Made by a program: the position numbers and the translations under genes
NCBI RefSeq assembly: GCF_000474275.2
Contig: NZ_ATAE01000042.1
Span: 89,834-153,833, forward strand
Direction of reading: 5' to 3'
DNA length: 64,000 nucleotides
From: Alkalihalophilus marmarensis DSM 21297
Lineage (GTDB): Bacteria > Bacillota > Bacilli > Bacillales > Bacillaceae_D
In this document: positions 57,530 through 64,000 of the stretch, one piece after another
Layout: each line of letters starts with the position of its first letter
Numbering within the stretch: position 1 is the stretch's first letter
The notes under the pieces: model-generated
The model's input: the letters and a program-made list of their open reading frames with translations, nothing else
Database searches by the model: none
What the model was told of the DNA's origin: nothing

Positions 57530-57547
57530 ACCGAACGCTCGCTCGGT
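57530..57547. promoter_or_regulatory. TetR-type operator upstream of the thiolase operon
   Basis: On the minus strand ACCGAGCGAGCGTTCGGT, an 18-bp near-palindrome. It shares 12 of 18 positions with the site before fadF, all differences being C/T or G/A exchanges except one C/A. Probably bound by the TetR protein of this operon. The rest of the 295-bp gap holds the fadF terminator. Confidence 0.65.
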
Positions 57548-57708
57548 AGGAGTTCTGAGAAAAAGCGCAACAAGTGATTGCGCTTTCAATTCAAGCTAAA
57601 AACATAAGAGCGTGACCCGTGGAAACCACGAGTCGACAACTCTCCCAATAATTCACCACTAAGCTGTCTAGGTTCAGCTCCTACTCGCTCGAGGTTCCAA
57701 CGATCCGC

Positions 57709-57735
57709 CAAAAAAAGTCATAAGCGGACTTTTTT
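57709..57735 (-). terminator. Terminator of fadF
   Basis: AAAAAAGTC-CGCTTAT-GACTTTTTT hairpin with T run on the minus strand, about 56 bp after the fadF stop codon. It separates fadF from the thiolase operon. Confidence 0.8.
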
Positions 57736-57790
57736 GTCGGCTCTTTTGGACTTGTCACTCGTGAGCAAGTCGCTTCACCCTTTCAATATT

Positions 57791-59893
57791 CTACTGAACT
57801 AACTCAGTTTCCTTCTTAATTAGTGATTTTTCTAAAATTTCTACAATATCTAATGTTTGAACGTCTTCTTCGACTTCTTTCGCCTTTGTTCCATCACTTA
57901 GCATCGTTAAGCAGTAAGGACATCCGCTTCCGATCATCGATGGCTGTACTTCAAGCGCTTGCTCTGTACGAGCGACATTGACACGCTGGCCAGCATCTTC
58001 TTCCATCCACATCATACCGCCGCCGGCACCACAGCACATACCATTTTGACGATTACGCTCCATCTCTACAAGCTTCACACCAGGGATCGCTTCAAGGATC
58101 TCACGCGGCGGCTCATATACTTCGTTGTAACGGCCAAGATAACAAGAGTCATGATACACAACCGTTTCATTCACTTCATGTGTCGGCTTAATGCGGCCTT
58201 CTTTGATTAAGTCAGCTAGAACTTCTGTATGGTGATACACTTCCACACCCTCTAAGCCGAAATCAGGATACTCGTTTTTAAATGTGTTATAAGCATGAGG
58301 ATCGATTGTGACAATCTTTTTCACGTTATGCTTATTAAACAGCTCGATATTAGCTGTTGCAAGCTCTTGGAATAAGAATTCATTTCCTAAACGACGCGGA
58401 GTATCTCCTGAGTTCTTTTCTTTGTTACCAATGATCGCAAATGTTACACCAGCCTCATTCATCACTTTCGCAAATGACTGAGCAATCTTTTGGCTTCGTT
58501 TATCATATGAACCCATTGACCCTGCAAAGAATAGGTATTCGAACTCTTCGCCTTTTTTCTCCATCTCTTTGACTGTCGGTACATGAATATCATCACGGCC
58601 ATCGCGCCAGTTTTCACGTTCTTTACGGCTTATGCCCCAAGGGTTTCCTTGACGCTCGATATTTGTCATCGCACGCTGTGCATCGGCATCCATTTTTCCT
58701 TCTGTTAAAACAAGGTAACGGCGCATATCAATAATTTTATCCACATGCTCGTTCATTACCGGACATTGATCTTCACAGTTACGACAAGTCGTACAAGCCC
58801 AGATTTCCTCTTCAGTAATAACGTCACCAATCAAGCTGACATCATATCCTGCAGCAGCTTCAGCGCCGCCAGCACCTTGCATCGCTAATTGATTTGCTTT
58901 TGTATTAGAGAAAGCAAATTCCGGCAGCCACGCGGACTTCGATGTGACCGCTGCACCTTTTTCCGTTAAATGATCACGCATTTTAACGATCAAATCCATT
59001 GGTGAAAGCATTTTTCCTGTGCCTGTTGCCGGGCACATATTCGTACATCGGCCACATTCCACACAGGCATATAAATCAAGCAACTGCTTGTGGTTAAAGT
59101 CTTCAATCTTGTTGTTACCAAACTGCTCTTGCGACTCATCTTCAAAGTTAATAGAAGAAAGGCGGCCAACTTTATGCGTACGTCCCATGAATACGTTTGC
59201 AGGACCAGCAATAAGGTGAGCATGTTTTGATTGAGGTACATACACTAAGAATGTTAATAAGAACAATAAGTGCATCCACCAGAAAACAAAGAATAGTCCA
59301 CCTGCAACGGCTGGCGAAAGCCAACTGAATGCAGCAGCAATTCCTGAGGCAATCGGTTCAAATCCACTCATTGATTTTTCTAGCCAGATAATCTCCATCC
59401 CTTTTGCGATCAGCTTTGAAGTCATCAGCCCGCCGATGAAAATAAGGACAAGACCTGATTTCCAGCCGCGCTTCAGGCGTACAAGTTTTTCAACATAACG
59501 ACGGTAGAACGCCCATACAACGGCAATTAAGATCATAACTACGACAATTTCTTGGAAGAAAGTGAAGTAAGGATAAAGCGGTCCAAGCGGCAGATGCGAC
59601 CCTACAGCAAGCCCTTTCCAAATTAGATCAATTGCTCCTAGCTGTACAAGTAAGAACCCGTAGAAGAACATTAAGTGAATAATTCCGCTCTTCTTATCTT
59701 TCATTAACTTCTTTTGTCCGAACACGTTTACCCAAACGGATTCGAGCCTTTCTTTCATCGAGTGATCAAATTCTGCTTTTTTACCAAGCTTGATATACTC
59801 GACACGTGTCATAACAAGAGTAGCGAATAAGTAAACTGCATATCCTGTTACGAGTAGAAAGGCGGCAAGATTAACCCATGTTAACGCTTCCAT
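57791..59893 (-). CDS. fadF: Iron-sulfur oxidoreductase FadF, acyl-CoA dehydrogenase electron partner
   Basis: A 700-residue membrane protein: about five to six N-terminal helices (a NarI/DUF3483-like haem-binding type region), two 4Fe-4S clusters in the middle (CVECGRCTNMCP and CTTCRNCEDQCP), and two CCG domains at the end (SCYLGRYNEVYEPP, GMCCGAGGGMMW). It probably passes electrons from acyl-CoA dehydrogenases to menaquinone. In B. subtilis it is ywjF, a FadR target. The ATG at 59893 has GGGGGAC upstream. Transcribed alone, with its own operator and terminator. Confidence 0.92.
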   Translation of the reverse strand: MEALTWVNLAAFLLVTGYAVYLFATLVMTRVEYIKLGKKAEFDHSMKERLESVWVNVFGQKKLMKDKKSGIIHLMFFYGFLLVQLGAIDLIWKGLAVGSHLPLGPLYPYFTFFQEIVVVMILIAVVWAFYRRYVEKLVRLKRGWKSGLVLIFIGGLMTSKLIAKGMEIIWLEKSMSGFEPIASGIAAAFSWLSPAVAGGLFFVFWWMHLLFLLTFLVYVPQSKHAHLIAGPANVFMGRTHKVGRLSSINFEDESQEQFGNNKIEDFNHKQLLDLYACVECGRCTNMCPATGTGKMLSPMDLIVKMRDHLTEKGAAVTSKSAWLPEFAFSNTKANQLAMQGAGGAEAAAGYDVSLIGDVITEEEIWACTTCRNCEDQCPVMNEHVDKIIDMRRYLVLTEGKMDADAQRAMTNIERQGNPWGISRKERENWRDGRDDIHVPTVKEMEKKGEEFEYLFFAGSMGSYDKRSQKIAQSFAKVMNEAGVTFAIIGNKEKNSGDTPRRLGNEFLFQELATANIELFNKHNVKKIVTIDPHAYNTFKNEYPDFGLEGVEVYHHTEVLADLIKEGRIKPTHEVNETVVYHDSCYLGRYNEVYEPPREILEAIPGVKLVEMERNRQNGMCCGAGGGMMWMEEDAGQRVNVARTEQALEVQPSMIGSGCPYCLTMLSDGTKAKEVEEDVQTLDIVEILEKSLIKKETELVQ

Positions 59894-59992
59894 CACAAAC
59901 GTCCCCCTTTTCGACCTAGCTAGTATGTGAGAGTTCTTCTTAAGCTGCTACGTCAAATTTGAATGTTTTGAAAATAATAAATTATTACGGTC

Positions 59993-60027
59993 ATTATAGC
60001 ACAAATTTCAATGAATGAGCATTCAGT
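59993..60027 (-). promoter_or_regulatory. fadF promoter with overlapping TetR-type operator
   Basis: A TATAAT box lies at 59993-59998 on the minus strand. An 18-bp near-palindrome, AATGAATGAGCATTCAGT on the plus strand, at 60010-60027 covers the -35 area. It contains TGAATG...CATTCA halves like those of the B. subtilis FadR site TGAATGAMTANTCATTCA, but with a shorter centre. Confidence 0.65.
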
Positions 60028-60177
60028 CGACGAAAAAGATAAAAAAATTTTTTCTATTGATTGGAAACGCTTGTTTTATCTAGGTTTTTGCTCATATAAG
60101 AAAACCACACTCTCATCATATTACGCTTTATGACTGGGTATGCTACAAAAGAATGTCACCTGAAGGGAGGTCATGAG

Positions 60178-61374
60178 ATGAACTGGTTATGGATTACACT
60201 GTTAATTTTTATTGTACTCTTTACATGGCTGCGCCTCGATTTTGTAGCGGGACAGAAAAAGCAGCGTCGTGAAGCGACTAGGCATGATCAAATCACTCGT
60301 CATAGTGATGTAAGTTTTTTAGGAAACGGTGATGAATTTTTTGAAGCGCTTTTTGCCGATCTCAATCAAGCCGAACATCATATCCACCTTTTGTTCTATA
60401 TTTTTAAAGAAGACCACATCGGACAAAAAGCATTGAAAATTTTAGAGGATAAAGCCAAAGAAGGTGTAACCGTTCGTCTCCTTGTGGATCGTTTCGGGTG
60501 TAAGCTCTCACGAAAAACTTTAAAACAACTTAAAAAAAATGGTGTGCGATTTGCTTTTTCTCACCCTGTCAGCTTCCCCTTTATTTTCTTCACCTTAAAT
60601 AGAAGAAACCACCGTAAGCTCGTTATTGTTGATGGACGTGTCGGCTATATTGGCGGTTTTAATGTAGGTGATGAATATTTAGGACGCGATCCTAAGTTTG
60701 GTCCCTGGCGTGATTTTCATCTTCGTTTAGTCGGAGACGGCGTTCAGGATTTACAAGAGCAGTTTTTAGAGGACTGGCAGACAGCAAAGCAAAAGTTTGT
60801 GAAAGAAGAGGAGCTATACCCATACCTGCGAAAAGGGCCGCACCCGCTGAGAATATTACCGACAGACGGAAGTTATTTAGAAGAAACGTTTATTTCATTG
60901 ATTGGCCAGGCAAAAGAATCGATTACGATCGGAACTCCATACTATATTCCGGGTCAGCCTCTGCAGCAAGCTTTAATTGAAGCGGCTAAAAGAGGTGTGG
61001 ATGTCCGATTGATCCTTCCGAAAAAAGGTGACCATCCTTTTGTGAAAGAGGCGGCTTTTCCATATTTTAAGGATCTGCTTGAAGCTGGCATTCACGTTTA
61101 TCAATATTACCGAGGCTTTTTTCATGCAAAAGCGATTGTGATTGATACACAAATGGCCGATGTCGGCACAGCAAATTTTGATAAGCGCAGTTTTCATATT
61201 AACCATGAAATCAACTGCCTCTTATATGATGAAGCCATGGTGCGAGTTGTTTTGGATGAGCTTGAACATGATATTTATATTGCGCAAAGAATGACGATAG
61301 AGAGCTGGAAATCGCGCCCGCTTATTCAGCGTGGAAAAGAGAAATTCGCTACGATGATCTCGGGACTGCTTTGA
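60178..61374 (+). CDS. clsB: Cardiolipin synthase-type phospholipase D family protein (ClsB/YwjE)
   Basis: A 398-residue protein with one N-terminal membrane helix (about 2-20) and two PLD domains. HKD motifs: HRKLVIVDGRVGYIGG near residue 145 and HAKAIVIDTQMADVG near residue 315. It joins phosphatidylglycerol molecules to make cardiolipin. The ATG at 60178 is preferred (GAAGGGAGG eight bases upstream) over the longer frame from 60130. Divergent from fadF as in B. subtilis ywjE/ywjF. Confidence 0.93.
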   Translation: MNWLWITLLIFIVLFTWLRLDFVAGQKKQRREATRHDQITRHSDVSFLGNGDEFFEALFADLNQAEHHIHLLFYIFKEDHIGQKALKILEDKAKEGVTVRLLVDRFGCKLSRKTLKQLKKNGVRFAFSHPVSFPFIFFTLNRRNHRKLVIVDGRVGYIGGFNVGDEYLGRDPKFGPWRDFHLRLVGDGVQDLQEQFLEDWQTAKQKFVKEEELYPYLRKGPHPLRILPTDGSYLEETFISLIGQAKESITIGTPYYIPGQPLQQALIEAAKRGVDVRLILPKKGDHPFVKEAAFPYFKDLLEAGIHVYQYYRGFFHAKAIVIDTQMADVGTANFDKRSFHINHEINCLLYDEAMVRVVLDELEHDIYIAQRMTIESWKSRPLIQRGKEKFATMISGLL

Positions 61375-61509
61375 AGAGCTGGATATTTAAGACTCAACCT
61401 TGAAACCCTTTTAGGGGATGATCTTTTAAAAAGATAGAGAGATATCTCCATACAGTGGTTGCTGCGGTGTATCCACTAGCTACGCACACTCTGAAAAGTC
61501 CTCCCTGCT
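61375..61509. other. Gene-free stretch after clsB
   Basis: No gene or clear terminator. Two small hairpins (CCC-TTTTA-GGG near 61407 and CTTTTAAAAAG near 61424) could end clsB transcripts. Together with the two repeats that follow, the gene-free region is 602 bp. Confidence 0.4.
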
Positions 61510-61648
61510 ATAGTGGTTGATCTCCGCTGCAGGTACTCGCTTTCCGCGGGCGGACCGGAAGCCTCCTCGTCGCTCGCGCTCCTGTGGGGTCTTCCTGGTC
61601 ACGCAAATCCCGCTGGAGTCTCGTACCTTCCGCTCCATTCAACTGAGC
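61510..61648 (-). repeat. Bacillaceae interspersed repeat (GACTCCAGCGG...CCGCGGAAAGCGA), copy 1
   Basis: On the minus strand it runs from GAATGGAGCGGAAGGTACG through GACTCCAGCGGGA, CCCCACAGGAGC and GGAGGCTTCCGG to GCCCGCGGAAAGCGAG. This layout of GACTCC, a middle CC[A/G]CAGG hairpin and a final CGCGGAAAGCGA is shared with a repeat I know as widespread between genes of Bacillaceae. A second copy faces it at 61.8 kb. Confidence 0.75.
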
Positions 61649-61780
61649 GAAATGTAGTTAAGCGGCTCGATAAAAAATTGTTTTTCCTAACAAAAGTTCC
61701 TAAATAGATTTCACTTGAACTGAGCTGAGAAATTAGTTAACTCCTTATATTTCACAATAAGCAATACACAGCGGATGAAA

Positions 61781-61880
61781 AATGCGTAGACTCCAGCGGT
61801 GCCTAGAGCAGGGCTGAGATCCCACAGGGCTAAAGCCCGAGAAAGCTCAGCAGCTCACCGCGGAAAGCGAAGCAAATTTC
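61781..61880 (+). repeat. Bacillaceae interspersed repeat, copy 2 in inverse orientation
   Basis: The plus strand runs from GCGTAGACTCCAGCGG through GATCCCACAGG and AGCTCAGCAGCTC to CACCGCGGAAAGCGAAGC, the same element as copy 1 in the opposite direction and somewhat shorter. The two are separated by about 130 bp, so the region can fold as one large inverted repeat. Confidence 0.75.
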
Positions 61881-61976
61881 AGAAGCGGCGAGCTTGCTAC
61901 AACCCTTCTCTAATGCACTCTTTGTTAATTAACTTATGAAGGAGACTCTCCTGCAAGTCACCTGAAACCCAGCCCA

Positions 61977-63305
61977 TTACCCTGTAAATATATCTCCTTT
62001 GGGATAGCGAACATTACTTGGTCTAGATTTTGCGAGAGCGAATGCAATGGTTACTGGACCAATCCGGCCGATAAACATGAGAACAATAATAATTTGCTTA
62101 CCTATCGTTGATAACTCTCCGGTCAACCCCATCGACAACCCCACTGTTCCAAACGCTGAAAAAGCCTCAAATACAATATAGAGATACGGCGCAGATTCTG
62201 TAATCGATAAGAGAAAAATACTAAAGGTAACGACCATCAAGCTAATTACAGCAATCGCTAATGATCTCATTACGATATGATCTCCAATCGTTCTCTCAAA
62301 AGCAACCGCTTCTCTCCGTCCCCTTAAATACGTGATCACTGCAAGCAGAATCACCACAAAGGTGGTCAGCTTGATTCCACTACCTGTTGAAGCACTTCCA
62401 GCTCCAATAAACATTAGAACAAGCATAAATGTAATCGAACCCGGATTCATATTCTCAATATCAATCGAGTTAAATCCTGCTGTCCGCGGGGTAACCGCTT
62501 GAAAATAAGAAGCCCACAGCTTATCTGTGAAGGACAACATTCCGATCGTATTAGGGTTTGTGTATTCAAGTGCCAGAATAACCAGCATCGCACAGACATT
62601 TATGATTAACGTTCCCGTTAGCATAATCTTTGTGTGAAGACTTAACTGATGGAAATTCTTTTTTTCAAACAGATCATATAGTACGGTAAATCCTATTCCC
62701 CCGGTAATAAATAATAGAGTTATGACAATATTTACGACAGGGTCTCCGACATAGCCCACTAAGCTGTCATCCCATAGTGAGAATCCTGCATTATTAAAAG
62801 CAGAAATGGCATGAAACAAACTCGTATAGATGCCGAAGCCAAAGCCATATTCAGGCACCCAGCGGAGCGAGAGCAACAGGGTTGCTAATGCTTCCATGGA
62901 AAAGGAGAAGATTAACAGAACCTTTACAAGCCTGACCATTCCCCCAAGTGATGTTTGATTCAATGATTCCTGCACTAAGATACGCTCTCTTAAGCCAATT
63001 TTCTTACCGAGCGCTAACACTATGAGAATCGCAAATGCCATTAAGCCAAGCCCGCCGATTTTTATCAATATCATAATGACCACTTGACCAAATACAGTGA
63101 AATCGCTGCCCGTATCTAGAACAACTAACCCTGTCACTGTTGTAGCAGATGTAGCTGTAAACAAAGCATCAATAAATGTAATAGGGATATTTGTTGCAAT
63201 AGGTAGCAGTAATAATAAAGTACCACTAATAATCGCCCCGAGAAACCCTAAAGCGAGTATTTGGGGCGGAGACATATTTATGACCTCGCGCCGCGTGCTC
63301 CCCAT
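61977..63305 (-). CDS. ktrB: Ktr potassium uptake system membrane subunit (KtrB/TrkH family)
   Basis: Na+-dependent K+ uptake channel protein with four M1-P-M2 repeats. The selectivity-filter glycines are visible in four loops: ATTVTGLVV, FNNAGFS, TPRTAGFN and FGTVGLSMG. 442 residues from the ATG at 63305, one base after the ktrA stop; another ATG ten codons later (MSPPQILALG) also has a fair ribosome binding site. Together with KtrA it forms a K+ uptake system important for pH and osmotic balance. The sequence looks closer to KtrB than KtrD of B. subtilis, by memory only. Confidence 0.93.
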   Translation of the reverse strand: MGSTRREVINMSPPQILALGFLGAIISGTLLLLLPIATNIPITFIDALFTATSATTVTGLVVLDTGSDFTVFGQVVIMILIKIGGLGLMAFAILIVLALGKKIGLRERILVQESLNQTSLGGMVRLVKVLLIFSFSMEALATLLLSLRWVPEYGFGFGIYTSLFHAISAFNNAGFSLWDDSLVGYVGDPVVNIVITLLFITGGIGFTVLYDLFEKKNFHQLSLHTKIMLTGTLIINVCAMLVILALEYTNPNTIGMLSFTDKLWASYFQAVTPRTAGFNSIDIENMNPGSITFMLVLMFIGAGSASTGSGIKLTTFVVILLAVITYLRGRREAVAFERTIGDHIVMRSLAIAVISLMVVTFSIFLLSITESAPYLYIVFEAFSAFGTVGLSMGLTGELSTIGKQIIIVLMFIGRIGPVTIAFALAKSRPSNVRYPKGDIFTG

Positions 63306-63306
63306 C

Positions 63307-63972
63307 TTAGAGGCCCTCATCCTCAAATCGGTTAATATCTAGTTTATGCCCCATAACAACGAGCATATCTCCTTGATGGATTAAATCATCAGGCATCGGA
63401 GAAATATTCATCTCTTCTCCTCGCTTCATCGCAAGGATTGTTACACCGTATTTAGCACGAACGTTTAAATCAACAAGCGTTTTTTGGTTAACTTTATCCG
63501 TTGCACGCAGCTCGACAATACTGTATTCATCCGATAAATCAATGAAATCAATGACTTTTTCTGATGCCATATTATGAGCAATCCGGCGGCCCATGTCGGA
63601 TTCAGGATGAACCACTAAGTCTGCACCGATTTTTTCCAATACTTTATGATGATAATTATTCTGTGCTTTTACCCACACTGTAGGAACGTTCATTTCTTTT
63701 AGTACTAATGTAGTTAGAATACTTGCTTGGATATTATCACCAATAGCAACGACCACATGTTCAAAGTTCCCGATACCAATCTGCTTCATCGCATTTTCAT
63801 CGGTTGTATCAACCTGCATTGCATGGGTCGCATACGAAACATACTCACTCACTTTATCTTCGTCTTTATCAATCGCGAGTACTTCATGCCCTCTTTGATA
63901 AAGCTCCTTACATACACTCCCGCCAAACCGGCCTAAACCGATTACGGCAAACTGCTTTTTCTTTTTAGCCAT
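63307..63972 (-). CDS. ktrA: Ktr potassium uptake system regulatory subunit (KtrA type)
   Basis: Cytoplasmic RCK ring protein that gates KtrB. 221 residues: an RCK_N domain with the nucleotide-binding VIGLGRFGGSV motif, followed by an RCK_C domain (about 140-221; the usual c-di-AMP-binding domain in this family). The ATG at 63972 has AAGGAG upstream; two GTG codons just before are too close to it. It overlaps the putative ktrB leader and is clearly in one operon. Any upstream riboswitch lies outside the window. Confidence 0.93.
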   Translation of the reverse strand: MAKKKKQFAVIGLGRFGGSVCKELYQRGHEVLAIDKDEDKVSEYVSYATHAMQVDTTDENAMKQIGIGNFEHVVVAIGDNIQASILTTLVLKEMNVPTVWVKAQNNYHHKVLEKIGADLVVHPESDMGRRIAHNMASEKVIDFIDLSDEYSIVELRATDKVNQKTLVDLNVRAKYGVTILAMKRGEEMNISPMPDDLIHQGDMLVVMGHKLDINRFEDEGL

Positions 63973-64000
63973 TTTCACCACTCCTTATAAAAAAAAAAAA

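Noticed and set aside
60061..60074. A cre-like TGGAAACGCTTGTT upstream of fadF and clsB
   Set aside because: Four mismatches to the cre consensus, including the conserved end; too weak to call.
61513..61707. A 64-codon frame after clsB
   Set aside because: It lies inside an interspersed repeat and has no start signal.
63989..64000. A run of A at the right edge, possible assembly padding
   Set aside because: It is only 12 bases, directly upstream of the ktrA ribosome binding site; it may be genuine, and the window gives no way to tell.

Overview
The window looks like a chromosomal segment of an alkaliphilic, endospore-forming Bacillaceae (Bacillus sensu lato). The grounds are sporulation genes (spoIIQ, spoIID, spoIIR, spo0F), Bacillus-type ribosome binding sites, and a gene order that, from memory, matches the B. 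subtilis block running clsB/ywjE - fadF - rpoE - pyrG - ywjG - spo0F - fbaA - ywjH - murZ - glpX - rho - rpmE - tdk - prfA - prmC - spoIIR - ywlB - ywlC - ywlD - ywlE - rpiB - ywlG - glyA - upp - atp operon - ywzB - ywmB - murAA - spoIID. Alkaliphily is inferred from the ATP synthase: subunit a has the extra Lys (K179) and Gly (G211), and subunit c has a PxxExxP ion site (P51/E54/P57). Almost all genes lie on the minus strand.

Layout, left to right. 1-3.3 kb: an acetate-type Na+/solute symporter operon (two small membrane proteins, DUF485 protein, symporter with an EF-hand-like loop, cNMP/CBS regulator cut by the window edge) with a perfect CcpA cre upstream. 3.6-7.1 kb: spoIIQ, spoIID and two small plus-strand genes. 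7.5-10 kb: murAA, ywmB, ywzB. 10.6-18 kb: ten-gene atp operon (atpZ, I, B, E, F, H, A, G, D, C). 18.7-23 kb: a Vpr-like subtilase, mnaA, upp. 23-33 kb: glyA, ywlG, rpiB, a chemoreceptor, ywlE, mntP, tsaC, ywlB, spoIIR, prmC, prfA. 33-37 kb: a plus-strand CoA-disulfide-reductase-like flavoenzyme and a second chemoreceptor. 36.6-48.3 kb: lipoprotein, tdk, a type B L31 gene at the rpmE position, rho, glpX, murZ, ywjH, fbaA, spo0F, ywjG, pyrG, rpoE. 49-60 kb: an acyl-CoA degradation block (icmF, tetR, two acyl-CoA dehydrogenases, hbd, thl, fadF) with two matching TetR-type operators. 60-64 kb: clsB and a KtrAB potassium uptake pair.

The most unusual material is between genes. Five intergenic regions carry arrays of a degenerate unit, TGCGYCnnTT plus about 11 variable bases, repeating every 21 bp. 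Four of the five have the same architecture: nine units, with a single 19-bp step between units 5 and 6, ending in a TGCGCCGGTT-type unit. All five lie just beyond the 3' end of the minus-strand gene to their right (murAA, subtilase, rpmE, pyrG, icmF), in one orientation. A second 21-bp family with a TTCGAA core lies beyond atpC and tsaC. I know no named family that fits, and this is my candidate for an undescribed system. Other intergenic signals are two DnaA-box clusters, a pyrG reiterative-transcription attenuator, sigma-H/0A-type sites at spo0F, and two families of larger Bacillaceae-style repeats.
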